This document shows, piece by piece, positions 10,798 through 21,170 of a DNA stretch of 64,000 nucleotides. The DNA lies in contig CP136066.1 of the NCBI GenBank assembly GCA_032622095.1, positions 200,780,978 to 200,844,977 of the forward strand, given 5' to 3'. Every line of letters begins with the position of its first letter. Positions within the stretch are counted from its first letter, which is position 1. The notes below the pieces were generated by a model. It was not told the origin of the DNA. It did not search any database and saw only the letters and a list, made by a program, of their open reading frames with translations. The translations under genes and the position numbers were made by a program. Source of the stretch: Siphonodentalium dalli. Taxonomy: Eukaryota > Mollusca > Scaphopoda > Gadilida > Siphonodentaliidae.

Positions 10798-10851
10798 ATT
10801 CAAATTAAATTAAAATTTATTTTATGCTATGTCTTTGGAACGAATGTATGG

Positions 10852-11296
10852 CTTTGGGGAAATTTCTGAGATATGTTGTGCGCCAATAGCCCATGTATTT
10901 CACAAGTTATAACCAATTAAATATGACACTATTTTTCAAAGTCCACGTAATTTTTCGCAAATTCAAAATATTAATCACAATGTTTTCGAACTAGCTTATA
11001 CATTGGTCCAGTGTTGTATCTCATGTTGTTTTATGGTGGTATATTTTATAACCGCAGTAATTTTGTTATATGCTGACACGTGTACTCGATTACATTTTTA
11101 TTTTATTTTAGGGTTAGGAGTTGTCTTCCCTGAAAAAATCTATTTTGGGACACATTCTGAAGCGGGCAGCAAGCAAATTCCGATGGGTCATATAATGACC
11201 TTCACTTTGATATATAAAATAAAAAACCTTTTTGGAGGGGGGTGCAGCCAACTTCTAAACTAGAGGATTTATGAGAATTGGCCCACGGACTAATAT
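10852..11296 (+). repeat. Dispersed repeat R1, copy 2
   Basis: Homologous to 5421-5886 in the same orientation, with ACATTGGTCCAGTGTTGTAT, GGGACACATTCTGAAGCGGG and GAATTGGCCCACGGACTA. It lacks about 28 bp present in copy 1. The open frame at 11003-11263 is not shared intact with copy 1, so it is not evidence of a gene. Confidence 0.8.
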
Positions 11297-11649
11297 AATA
11301 CCAATTAACTTGACAAACGTTCTTTCTTCCTGCACACTATCCCTCTACCACCCTCTTAGAACAATATTGTTTTTAAACATGCTATCTCCGTCTGCTAAAT
11401 TTACCTTATATGGTATCTATTCTAATACCAAGGGTAACTTACTTATTCCGAGGGAAATGTTTAATTAATTAGTTTAAATATCGTACCATGTTGAGTATGT
11501 TCGGTAAAACAAAGTTGTGTAAAATCACCTCGTGCAAGTTATTTTTTATGAATGATAGACATGTACATGTACATCGTATGATATTGCATCATGTTATGTA
11601 ACTTATGTATGGTATGTGAAACAGGTTGTTGTATGTTGCTCTTATCTAT
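11297..11649. other. No gene recognised
   Basis: AT-rich spacer. A GTACATGTACAT palindromic stretch lies near 11560-11575, and a short frame at 11271-11468 has no recognisable motif. Confidence 0.45.
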
Positions 11650-11803
11650 TTAACCCTTTACCCAACAAAACGGCCAAAAACGCCAAAATAAAGCTTCAAC
11701 AGCCTAAAATATCTTCGGTCTGTCTCAATAACACCATACAAATATGGATATCATTGGAACCGGTTCATTGACCACATTGTGATGGTTACAGTTATGCCCT
11801 GTG

Positions 11804-11870
11804 CCGATGCATTCTCTTATATATGCGAGTCGACCATAGGTCGCCTCGCATATATAAGAGAATGCATTGG
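11804..11870. repeat. 67-bp hairpin module
   Basis: Arm CAATGCATTCTCTTATATAT (its first base varies here to CGATGC) continues GCGAG, then the T-CGACC-ATA-GGTCG-C centre, then the complementary arm. The same module occurs six times in this window: here, 11953, 19899, 20111, 32176 and 32464. Confidence 0.85.
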
Positions 11871-11952
11871 CCTAAAAAAATCATTTTTTAACACTTTTTA
11901 CCATTTTTTCTTACATTCTTTAACAATTTTATAATTTTGTCTATGTGTTAAG

Positions 11953-12019
11953 CCAATGCATTCTCTTATATATGCGAGGCTACCTATGGTCGACTCGCAT
12001 ATATAAGAGAATGCATTGG
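11953..12019. repeat. 67-bp hairpin module
   Basis: Inverted copy of the module at 11804. Its centre reads GGCTACC-TAT-GGTCGAC, a single change from the other copies, while the outer arms are perfectly complementary. Confidence 0.85.
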
Positions 12020-12357
12020 AACAGGGCCGTTCTGTTGGGTAAAGGGTTAATAGAATGGGAATTCTCCACCAAACTAAGATATAAACTATAGTCGGCATCT
12101 CTATGATGTACCCGATTATGATACCTTGACCCGAAATAATACCTTCCGGGTGAACGGGAAGACCCCACACATTCGTGTCGTTCTATGTATATATGCATGT
12201 ACTGCACCAGTGATGCATTGTATCTAAATATACATATATAAGATAATCATTACACAACCTGTGCGCATGCACATAATTCATCACATATATAGCTGTTCTT
12301 TGCATATCAACATAATGATGAGCTGAATATGTTGAATTAGTTCAAATTGTTTTTCAG

Positions 12358-12414
12358 AAATAACAATAATAAGATGAAGCTGTTCTCTGCATGTGCTCTT
12401 GGCAATTGCCGCAG
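12358..12414 (+). other. Candidate exon with start codon and signal-peptide coding sequence
   Basis: An acceptor (AATTGTTTTTCAG, ending 12357) and a donor (GCAG/GTAAGC at 12415) bound 57 nt containing an ATG at 12374. From that ATG the frame begins M-K-L-F-S-A-C and reaches the donor in phase 2 after 41 nt. The candidate last exon at 18446 needs phase 1. A one-base shift after the seventh codon would read L-L-A-I-A-A, a normal hydrophobic signal-peptide core. So either this exon carries an indel (+1 or -2 relative to a working gene), or the assembly has an error, or the exons do not belong together. As written, the joined frame would stop soon after the junction. Confidence 0.45.
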
Positions 12415-13390
12415 GTAAGCCTCTATATAAATATAAACAAATATATTATTATATATATATATAAATAAATAGCAATTGAACAAGTATATTTTAGACAATT
12501 TTCAATTTCATGGGCAGCGCCATGTTGGTTTGTTGACAAATGAGCGCGAGCCATACATAAGCCAATCAGCGCTCAGTATTATAATCGAGGTCAGGTCGTA
12601 ATGAATATTAAAATGAGGAGCTGTATGGATGGTAAACAATATTAGAATTATCGACATATTTCGCCTCTATAACAATTGTTTACTGACTATGTGTTGAGTT
12701 GTATGAGTAAATAAATTATTAGCCGACAAGAAATCACAGAGCGCTAGATGTTTAGTTGATCGTTTGACCGATTTTGAATTTCGTAAGCTGTATGGGGGTG
12801 AATTTAGAGGAGCATATCGTCCATTGTTCTCTGAGTAGAATCAATCCGAAAATTTAAGCTCTCCGGAGACAATATTCGGTGGTAAACAAATTATCAAATG
12901 CTATGGATATAAATGGTTCTGAGGGGAGCTTGTGGTATTGATTGAAAGATGAATCATTCACATACACATCCGTGGCTCTATCAATAGCATTACTCGGTAA
13001 ATGGGCTAACTTTGTCCGATTCCCGAGCGATGGTAAAACGGGAAATATCTACAGTTCCCCTTGTCCTTATTATACTACCATTAACGTGAAGCAGGCGCGT
13101 ATATAGAAGCGGCGTATATGGGCTGCGCAAAATGGGGCGGGCAGCGGAGCGCGTTACAGGCCCCTGTGGATAGATATATAGATTTATTGAACCAAATGCA
13201 TGCATTTTACATACAATGGACCCCGAGAGGTATGACTAGAAAATAAACTGGTATATTTTACCAACAAACAAAAAAACATAATATAGAACTTGATTATACA
13301 ATGTAGTAATCCAGTCAAGTAGTTACTCTGATTAGTCTTGGGTTGATAACTGTATAAATATTTAACTGTTTGAATTGAATGGTGCGATTA
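12415..13390. other. No gene recognised (candidate intron)
   Basis: AT-rich sequence with a short (AT)n run near 12440-12475. A GC-richer patch at 13090-13165 has no frame or motif that I recognise. The short minus-strand frame at 12990-13205 shows no family features. Confidence 0.45.
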
Positions 13391-13858
13391 GAGAGTGGCT
13401 AAAATGCAAGCTTGGCATAGATTTAAAATTCGAGCTTGGCGGTTCGGTGATATGGTCATCTAAAAGTAAAATATTATCCGCATATAATGTTCAAAACCGC
13501 CATGATCGACTATGAGAGTGCTAAACGATAATCATTCAACATGTTTCGAATAAAAAAAAACTTGGTACAACTGGTGTTTAAAAAGAGAAATCGGCCCAAA
13601 ATCGACAAGAAATTTGCGGAAAAAGACGATGTTTTGATTTTGTGACCACGCCCCCTATTAACCAACCAATCGGGGACATTACTGCCAATATTGTCGATTA
13701 ATTTACGAAAATGGACCATATAAGTAATTGGCTGGTGCTATTCCAACATATTTCACGCGAAAACAGCGTTTAAAAGGCTTTTAAGAATTTAAAACCGCCA
13801 AGCTCGTCTATTAGTAACCTCCATCAAAAACTGCCAAGCTTGCATTTTATCTACTCTC
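13391..13858 (-). mobile_element. Non-autonomous DNA element with 27-bp terminal inverted repeats
   Basis: Left end GAGAGTGGCTAAAATGCAAG, right end the complement of GAGAGTAGATAAAATGCAAG. The inverted repeats continue through CTTGGCA, with three mismatches in 27 bp. The word AAGCTTGGC recurs internally. A partial copy lies at 58386-58668 in the opposite orientation. Both copies contain the same open frame of about 45 codons near the middle (13510-13719 here). No transposase motif. Target duplication not clear. Confidence 0.7.
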
Positions 13859-14200
13859 CAACAATTATGCTTATTCAAATGTTTTACATTTACATTGTGA
13901 TCAGCTGTGTCTTAAAATGAAAGGCCCGATTGCTATGATTTTGAATGGTCGAAATCAGTATTACTCGTAATTGAAAAGCTCGCTTGAACTAATGTTTTTT
14001 GTAAAATATAGATGCAGTGAGTTAATATGTCATTTAATCATGTATCAGCATTACATCCGAGTTTTCATTTACCTCTTATAGAAAAACACTCATCCTTACC
14101 AAAATGATATGTTTGCTGCAACCATTTTGTCCAACAGCAAACAGTTGCAGATGTATGCATCTTGCTGCAACATTGCAGCAATGTCGGTTTGTTTGAATTT
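13859..14200. other. No gene recognised
   Basis: AT-rich spacer. A short TTGCAGCAA-rich stretch at 14130-14190 resembles the minisatellite at 16178-16405. Confidence 0.45.
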
Positions 14201-14370
14201 TATTGAACTGGCGGGTGATCGATGCATGTCGATGATGTTTCACGAGGCTTATTAATAATATGAATGGATCGATGGAGTTCTGATGGAATGAACAGTGTGT
14301 TTGTATCGAATCAGTACTTTCACCGTGATGCTGCAACTTTACTAAGAAATATGTTGATGACTGATGATTT
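14201..14370 (+). repeat. Dispersed repeat R2, copy 1
   Basis: TTGAACTGGCGGGTGATCGA through GTTGATGACTGATGATTT matches 15875-16043 in the same orientation, with scattered substitutions. Shared landmarks are GATCGATGCATGTCGATG and CGAATCAGTACTTTC. Non-coding and unclassified. Confidence 0.75.
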
Positions 14371-15600
14371 AAAATTTTGTTCCCTTAAATTGGTGGTGCG
14401 GTTCGCCATAAAATTATAGTTAACCTAACCACACGACCAATTTAATGGAGACCACATATAGCCATCTCCGTGCTAGGCGTCACTCTATGTGTTAATATTT
14501 ACAAAATATGTCAGCAACATAAAACAGTTGGAAACGGAGACGGAGCTAACGTGTATAAAAAACTAAACATTAGTTTATATATTCCAAAATCAACGGATCT
14601 TTGTGTAGTTGAATACATCTGTGTGACATATATAGCTGACGCATGATTCATCCGCATTCTTCTGTGACAACGCATATAACTATTTTCGGAGGTAAAATGG
14701 CCTGACGATTGCCGATGAAACAAAAAACAAATGCATATTGCATTTTGCCGTTTCCAAAACACCAACTTTTAAATGCTTATCATTATAAATTGATATGTGC
14801 AGTTTGTAGGCCTAATATATCGGATACAATATCGGTCTGAAAATGTATATTAATTAGTTCAAAGGAATTATACAGCGTGTCGAAATAATTTTGATAGAGC
14901 CAATTATACCAAACAATAGAATGACCCGCTTGGCGATCCGTGTTGTTTGTCGAGCGCGTGCCGAATTAATTTGAACTAAATTGGCGCCGAGAAAAGTTTG
15001 ACATTCCTTGCTTCATAGAAATAGACAAGCTCACCACCTACGAACATATGATGATATTTCTGTCATGCATCCTCCCACATGTTCGGGGAAAAATAACAGA
15101 TATTAACAAATTTATTATATTCATAACAAGGAGTACACTCCGCATGTGGAACAATTATCACGAGCTGCTTCGCTTCGGGCATCTGATGATGTCATACCTG
15201 TTATTCCATCATTGTAGTATAGCAAATAACGTATGCACCCCGTCCGGGTATCCCAACCACAATATATTATATAGCATCACTAGCAATATGCAAAGCTGAC
15301 AGGACCCACATTATCATAACCATATTGTCAGTCTTATACAATTCATCTTACATGCCAACTCACTACTATGGTGCGTATTATCGATATAGTTATGTCACCC
15401 TTGTATAAAGCATCTTATTGCATCTTATCCCAACATTTCGAAACCCATATATTTGGGCTAAACAGATATGTCGTCTATACACTTGTGTCATAATTCTCTC
15501 ATTACTTTATTACATAATTGATCAAATGAAAACCGTATACATATTCATCATGAATGTCCTCCTGTGATTGACTTATTGTACATGCTAACATGATGTATTC
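14371..15600. other. No gene recognised
   Basis: AT-rich sequence. Short frames at 14511-14765 (minus) and 15048-15299 (plus) have no domain or motif I recognise and no repeat support. Confidence 0.45.
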
Positions 15601-15706
15601 TTTATTGTGTTATTGTTCATTTGTATCATTATTTGCATAAATGTAGTCTAAGCTCTCCGTTACATGGAGGAAATAAAGGATTATATATATATATATACAT
15701 TGAAAC
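15601..15706 (+). repeat. Possible retroposon 3' end with (TA)n tail
   Basis: A small hairpin (CTCCGTTACATGGAG) is followed by AAATAAAG and a 20-nt TA run. A 3' hairpin, polyadenylation-like motif and dinucleotide tail are typical of LINE or SINE ends. No coding sequence can be joined to it. Confidence 0.3.
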
Positions 15707-15874
15707 TAAGTTCTTGTGGAATGTTGACATTGCTGTGACGTCGTACGGAATTAGGTGACTGGTGAGGAAGCCGTGACCATTTCGAATTTCGGACAGTTTT
15801 ATTGGGATATATGTTGAACTTATGTTAATACAGTCCTACAGTAACCATTCATGTTATTAGCAGTCGATTCTGGA

Positions 15875-16043
15875 ATTGAACTGGTGGGTGATCGATGCAT
15901 GTCGATGCTGTTGTGCGAGGCTTATTATTAATTTGACTGGATCAATGGAGTTCTGGTGGAATGAACAGCGTGTTCGTATCGAATCAGTACTTTCGTCGCG
16001 ACGCTGCAACTTTACTGCGAAAGATTTTGATGACTGATGATTT
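15875..16043 (+). repeat. Dispersed repeat R2, copy 2
   Basis: Second copy of the repeat at 14201-14370, same orientation, 1.67 kb downstream. Confidence 0.75.
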
Positions 16044-16177
16044 TTTAAAATATTTATATAAAATTATTCAATCTATAGAAAAGTTATTTTTCAGTCATTC
16101 ATGCCCTACTTCTTTCATGTGGATTTATGGTAGCTAGCCTACCATTGATCGCCGTGGTTATTCAATCAATGGTTTGC

Positions 16178-16405
16178 TAAAAGTCTGCAGGAACTCGGCA
16201 TTGCAGAACTGTTTGCAGCAACCTAATTTGCAAAGTAAACAATTGCAGCAAACTAAATTATTTGCCGCATGTTTGCACGAACTTGGCATTGTGGTAAAAT
16301 TTTGCAGCAACCTAATTTGCATAACAAAGAAATGCAGCAAACTAATGTCATTGCAGCAAGGTTGAGCAAGGTTTGCAGCAACCTAATTTGCATAGTAAAA
16401 ACTTG
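16178..16405. repeat. Tandem repeat rich in TTGCAGCAA
   Basis: About three imperfect units of roughly 95 bp. Each includes TTTGCAGCAACCTAATTTGC, an A-rich linker and AATGCAGCAAACTAA. Leucine/cysteine-rich open frames on both strands follow from the repeat and are not genes. Confidence 0.75.
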
Positions 16406-16536
16406 TAAGAACATCGGTTGAATTCGTGTACCTCCCCGGCAATGGTTCAACTACGTTACATCTTCTGGTGTGGTATCTTGTACCATTATGGAATCGATGT
16501 CTTCGTGTTCATGGATTCCCTGGAACCAAATCGTCT

Positions 16537-16776
16537 TCACGAATTATTTCTAGGGGCACTGCCTTTGACCCACCACCGGTCGTAGAACTCTGTTGGGACA
16601 AACTTTTGATATTCGCGGCACAGTTTCTCCTCCGGGCATGTCGGTTCATCAAACACATTGTATAAAATGACGGAGTTCGCGTTCTCCGATGAAAGATTAT
16701 TTGTTTTGTGACAGTAACCACTAGCGTGTGAGAATGAAATAAGACAAATACATTTATCTCTCTTTCGCGAAGCCAC
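16537..16776 (-). CDS. Unrecognised open frame, possible exon
   Basis: A 79-codon minus-strand frame whose C-terminal two thirds looks compositionally like real protein: acidic, with C-P-E-E-K-L-C-R-E and aromatic F-Y-D-R-W-W, ending at a stop. A possible acceptor (TCACACGCTAG on the minus strand) lies inside the frame near 16724. I recognise no family. It could be an exon of an unseen gene, a transposon fragment or chance. The opposite strand is also open (16426-16665), which lowers confidence. Confidence 0.2.
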   Translation of the reverse strand: MASRKRDKCICLISFSHASGYCHKTNNLSSENANSVILYNVFDEPTCPEEKLCREYQKFVPTEFYDRWWVKGSAPRNNS

Positions 16777-16814
16777 TTGCGTGTGAGATAGACATCATAC
16801 TATTTGTATCTTTA

Positions 16815-16915
16815 TAACTATCTTCTCTTTCTCTCTTTCTCAATACAACTCCATCTCTCTGCACTCAGTGTCACTCCAGCACTATCCATCTCTCTCTCTA
16901 TATTCTGTCTTCGCA
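16815..16915. repeat. Pyrimidine-rich TCTC low-complexity tract
   Basis: CTTTCTCTCTTTCTC and CATCTCTCTCTCTAT runs. Low complexity only. Confidence 0.6.
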
Positions 16916-17394
16916 ATGTATATATCTTAATTTATTGTATAGAATGTGTTATCGGATCTAGATACTTATGAATACTGTGTAACACTATGTATGCTCTTCA
17001 GTATTGGAGGTAATAAACACATATGAGAGAAAATTGCAGGTGTTGCTCATATGCACATACCGATCTTCAAAATGATTTGATTTCGTGTATCGCGATACAC
17101 ATGACACGATACGATAGGTGTATCGTTTGAAAGTGTATCGCGATACTGAATTCGCGATGAATCGTTACACCCCTTATTACCGAGCATTGGTCATTAAAAC
17201 CACGTGGCATACACCCATCATTCTATTTATGGAAATGTGGTTCAAATATCTGCGAGGGCACTCAGAATAGGTGTTTGTGCCCTTCTGAGTCGGTCGAACA
17301 TAACTGTTATGATATAACTATTAAACTGATGGTATACTGTGACATACGGCAATACAGACTACTGTATTTTCCAGTATAACCTTAATTTTTTGGT

Positions 17395-17565
17395 GCACAG
17401 GGGCGTGTCGTTAAAACGAGTAAAATATACATTAAAACATAATTTTTAAACCATGTATGCCAGTTCTACATATATGTATGTATGTATGTGTATGTATGTG
17501 TAGCGATTTAAATTTATATATGTCTGATTCTTTAATTTACTCGTGTTAACGACACACCCCTGTGC
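17395..17565. mobile_element. 171-bp MITE with ~30-bp inverted ends
   Basis: Left end GCACAGGGGCGTGTCGTTAA and right end the complement of GCACAGGGGTGTGTCGTTAA. Both extend to ACGAGTAAA with two mismatches in 30 bp. The interior has an AT-rich segment and a (TATG)n microsatellite (17470-17500). CAGGGG-starting ends would fit a hAT-type element, but I do not see a convincing 8-bp target duplication. Confidence 0.7.
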
Positions 17566-18445
17566 TATGGTGTAGGAAAACACACATACGATGTCTGTTC
17601 ATTTCACTGTATATTACTGACGGCAACTCTTCTGTCGTTATTTTACCTTAAAACTTACAGCCAATATTTTACAGTGAAGTCACAAAAAATATGGCGGCAT
17701 AAGATGGTCTTCCAAATCCAATCTGGTTATGTGAAAATGTGGTGATGACTGGGGACCACCGGGTTGTCAGCCTTGCCTGACTAATTTAAATGTTTACTAT
17801 TTCTGATTTATAATGTTTACTTTAATTACACACACATTTAGTAATTTGGTTAATTATTTCAGACATTCAGACAAATTTTACTCCAATTGCAGGGAAAAGC
17901 ATACTATCGCAATTAGGTATCACATAACCAGTGCAGGTTCCTTAAATACATGTAGAATGTACTCTGGAGTATCCGGTTAGTTACTTTAGAGTACCTGGAC
18001 AGGTTATACACATAATACCAGTACGTGTATATTTGGTACTCTAGAATACCTGGACACGCACTCCGCGGAGTATGGTACATTTGTAGGTACTCCAATGTAC
18101 CTGGGGTTTCAAGAGGCTATCGATGACTTTGTGTGTGTCGTCAACTCAAGCAAAGACGGCTTCAGCCGCCACCTAATAAACCATCCGGTTTATACCATAA
18201 GCCCAGTTGGTGAATATACACCCTGGGCTCGTATTCACCGAGTAGTTTATTTGGTACCTTCGTTGACGTTTACGGCATACTGTCGTCGATATGGTTTACA
18301 TAATTTATCAGATTTGCCATTTGTCAATTTAGACACAGTCTCGCGACTCAAATGTTTGCTTTGTTGCTTACTTGTTATGTGTCTCAATAATTATTTTATA
18401 TTCTTTTGTATTTTCTAATAACAAATTATGCTTCAAACCTTACAG
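17566..18445. other. No gene recognised (candidate intron)
   Basis: Contains several GTACTC/TACCTGGAC motifs (17955-18105), as short imperfect inverted repeats, and an unremarkable plus-strand frame (18095-18418). The sequence ends in an acceptor, AACCTTACAG at 18436-18445. Confidence 0.45.
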
Positions 18446-18650
18446 TGTTGGTGATGTCGTCTGCGCTTGAAGACTGCAAAGAAGGTTACACAGAAGTAGG
18501 CACGGTGTGCTGGAAGAATTGCCCCGAAGGTTATACTGTTGGCGCTAATATTTGTACAAAGGGATGGACCATCATTGTCCGAGAGTTTTACGACAGAAGC
18601 TAGAACGGTCCAAAACACTTCAGGATAATAAAAATTGTGTTATCATTTCA
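18446..18650 (+). CDS. Candidate last exon: small secreted cysteine-rich protein
   Basis: After the acceptor AACCTTACAG the exon reads in phase 1 (V-L-V-M-S-S-A) to a stop at 18601-18603. The mature part has five cysteines in a repeated pattern C-x-E-G-Y-x-x-x-G-x-x-C-W-x-x-C-P-E-G-Y-x-x-G-x-x-C. From memory, this C-P-x-G-Y/C-W pattern with a basic and aromatic tail occurs in uncharacterised small secreted proteins of several eukaryotes. The hydrophobic V-L-V-M stretch would complete the signal peptide begun in the exon at 12358. AATAAA signals follow at 18627 and 18662. The predicted product is about 64 residues if the upstream frame break is disregarded. Function unknown. The exon could also be a relic. 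Confidence 0.5.
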
Positions 18651-19867
18651 TTATTGATGAGAATAAAAATATAGCACTGAAGTGGGGTGTGTTCTATACT
18701 TATTCGTCACACCCGTGTGAGACTATACTTATTAGCGAAATGAATGAAGCTGTTTACACTAAATGTGGCCCAACGACCACAGCGCCGTATCCCTCAATAA
18801 CACACCCACCCACTACATTCATTTCTTATATTGATACATATTTATTCCCAGTAAAAAGCTGAAAGAATTCTTATTTATTTTCATAAAATCTGCCGAAAAT
18901 TTGAGACCAGCCCACCCAGAACTGTAAGTGAACCCAATATTAGATTGAGTTTCAACTGTGAAATGTCGATCGATGTCCGTGTTATGGTCACGTGATACAA
19001 CGGGTGGTGTATTCGAACTGAGGAAAAAAAGGGCATTGGCGATTTTGTTTTTGTGTGAGTGGAAAGAGAACGATAATTTCGATAACATTCGCCCAAGATT
19101 TAAAAAACACTTATTAATGATCACGTGATCGTCGTAAATAACTGGCTTCAATGCAATTCAGTGCACTTCGGTCGCTTGCTGCAAATGAAAGCTGTGTTCA
19201 CCTTAATTTTGATACCCGCGGATACCCGCCAGTGTTGTTTTTTCTATATTAAGATAAACAAAAATTTTAAATCATTACTGAAATTTATATTTGCGACATG
19301 ATGTTGGAAATTCATCCATATTTATAATACTGTGTTTCATTTTATGTGACAGCTGTATATTGTATATCACAATTGAATGCGAATATAATGAATGTTCTCG
19401 TGTGTGTTATAGTATAAGGGCAAGTGCTGTTAAAGTAATTGAACTATTTCTGCAGATGCAACGCCTTGTCGGGTCCCACTAGTGAATATGTGTTGAAAAT
19501 CCCATAGCTTATTAGATCCGGATTGTACAAGCACTTAACCTCTTCATCGCTAATGACGTTATGACGTCGTGTGCTGGGCCGTTGACGTCATGGCCATTTT
19601 CCAGTGGAAAAAAATATAACGGGAACATCTAGAAAACCATAAAACTAACTCAGTGGAAAGGCTATTATCACTCACAATCGTGGAATATCATACACCGTTT
19701 AAAACTACGAGATACAGTTGTTCAGATACACCAATCTCCGAGTTCCAGTGATGAATGATGGCCGATTGCTATTGTGCTGAAGTAGCTCCGTGCTCAATAC
19801 GGACATTCTAATAAACAACGTGACATTTTACGTACATACTCAGTACTGGCGTATAGCAGTAAATAGG
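18651..19867. other. No gene recognised
   Basis: AT-rich sequence after the candidate gene. Frames on the minus strand (18819-19151) show no motif. TGACGTCA-like sites occur near 19553-19590. Confidence 0.45.
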
Positions 19868-19898
19868 TTAACCCTTTACCCAACAGAACGGCCCTGTG

Positions 19899-19965
19899 CC
19901 AATGCATTCTCTTATATATGCGAGTCGACCATAGGTCGCCTCGCATATATAAGAGAATGCATTGG
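19899..19965. repeat. 67-bp hairpin module
   Basis: Perfect outer arms around the T-CGACC-ATA-GGTCG-C centre, identical in plan to the hairpin at 32176. Confidence 0.85.
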
Positions 19966-20110
19966 CTTAACACATATTAAAAATGATAAAATTGTCAAAG
20001 AATGTAGAAAAATATTATAAAAATTGTTAAAAAATGTAAGAAAAAATTATAAAATTGTTAAAGAATGTAAGAAAAAATGGTAAAAAGTGTTAAAAAAGAT
20101 TTTTTTTAGG

Positions 20111-20177
20111 CCAATGCATTCTCTTATATATGCGAGGCGACCTATGGTCGACTCGCATATATAAGAGCATGCATTGG
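20111..20177. repeat. 67-bp hairpin module
   Basis: Inverted copy of the module. One arm carries AAGAGCATGC in place of AAGAGAATGC. Confidence 0.85.
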
Positions 20178-20331
20178 CACAGGGCATAACTGTAGCCATC
20201 ACAATGTGGTGAACGAACCGGTTCCAATGATATCCATATTTGTATGGTGTTATAAAGACAGACCGAAGATATTTTAGGCTGTTGAAGCTTTATTTGGGCG
20301 TTTTTGTCCGTTTTGTTGGGTAAAGGGTTAA

Positions 20332-21170
20332 CGGGACCTATAAGGCGGTTGGGTAAATGTGGAAAGAAATATAGAAGTCTGTAATAACATCACCACTAAG
20401 AACATGGAGAAATTGACAATTTGTTCTTTTGTTCGTTATTGAATTCAAGGAACATTGAATTGATTATATTATGTCGGGAGAAAATCCACAATTGTAAGAG
20501 ACGCACAGCAAAATATCTCACAAAAGTTACTCGAAGCATGCTATCGCGAGCTGGGACCTTCACCAACATGTACAGTGAAACACGTTATTAAGGAACACAT
20601 ATTAACCAAGAAAACCATAGTCAGAAATGGTAACGCCATCAAGATCATATTATTAGCCATAAATATAAATTATAATATAATTATAATATAAACTAGCTTT
20701 CAAAATTCATGTGGGAAATTTACATACTTCCATATATCAAGTTTTCCCGTTTCTCGTGTTATACATTACTTTTTCAAACTGTCTTCTTTATTACACTAGC
20801 TGATGGGCAAGCTCCTTGCAGAGTTCAGTCCCCTATGCAGGACTTCCCGCTGCCAGCACCTACACGTAAATTGTCGTAATGTGAAGAAACGTCGCATTTA
20901 TTTATATGAGATTTTTTTTAGGTTACACTTCATTCTGCATTATTCTGAGAAACTGAACTGTCCATATTTATTTGAAAAGAGTCTAGATCAAGCCAGAATG
21001 AATAATAAATGGCAAAACACTTCAATAACAAATATTAGATTTAATAAGAAAATACACGTACCGGCAGCGTTCAGACATCGCGTGGCGAGGGGACCGAACT
21101 CTGTTTGCAGCTTGGCTGATGGGCCCGACTTCGTCCTGGCTGTTTCCCATCTGATTTCCGGCGAAAGGCG
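20332..21170. other. No confirmed gene
   Basis: The frame at 20803-21189 runs into the following tandem repeat and has no recognised domain. A stretch at 20590-20660 (AAGAAAACCATAGTCAG and ATCAAGATCATATTATTA) resembles 45195-45260, so a dispersed repeat is present here. Confidence 0.45.

Larger units (their letters stand above)
11650..12050 (-). mobile_element. piggyBac-like MITE with twin hairpins, copy 1
   Basis: TTAA flanks both sides (11650-11653, 12047-12050). The ends are CCCTTTACCCAACAAAACGG and its complement CCGTTCTGTTGGGTAAAGGG. A TTAA target site with CCC-starting ends fits the piggyBac superfamily. Inside lie two 67-bp near-perfect hairpins in inverted orientation (11804-11870 and 11953-12019) separated by an 82-bp AT-rich spacer, plus about 140 bp of unique sequence on one side. 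No transposase is encoded. The copy at 19868-20331 is the same element in the other orientation. Confidence 0.8.
19868..20331 (+). mobile_element. piggyBac-like MITE with twin hairpins, copy 2
   Basis: TTAA at 19868-19871 and 20328-20331. Ends are CCCTTTACCCAACAGAACGG and CCGTTTTGTTGGGTAAAGGG. Hairpins lie at 19899-19965 and 20111-20177 around an AT-rich spacer of 145 bp, longer than in copy 1 and containing an AAATTGTTAAAGAATGTAAG-like duplication. Inverted relative to 11650-12050. No coding capacity. Its 76-codon frame (19790-20020) simply reads through a hairpin. Confidence 0.82.

Noticed and set aside
10489-10813. Plus-strand ORFs rich in G-P-W-L-L-R-T
   Set aside because: Translation of the TACGGACCCTGGC minisatellite in two frames. 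Only the short upstream part might be LINE-derived.
18125-18260. Possible extra exon of the cysteine-rich gene (frame 18095-18418)
   Set aside because: No acceptor/donor pair in phase and the region holds short inverted repeats.
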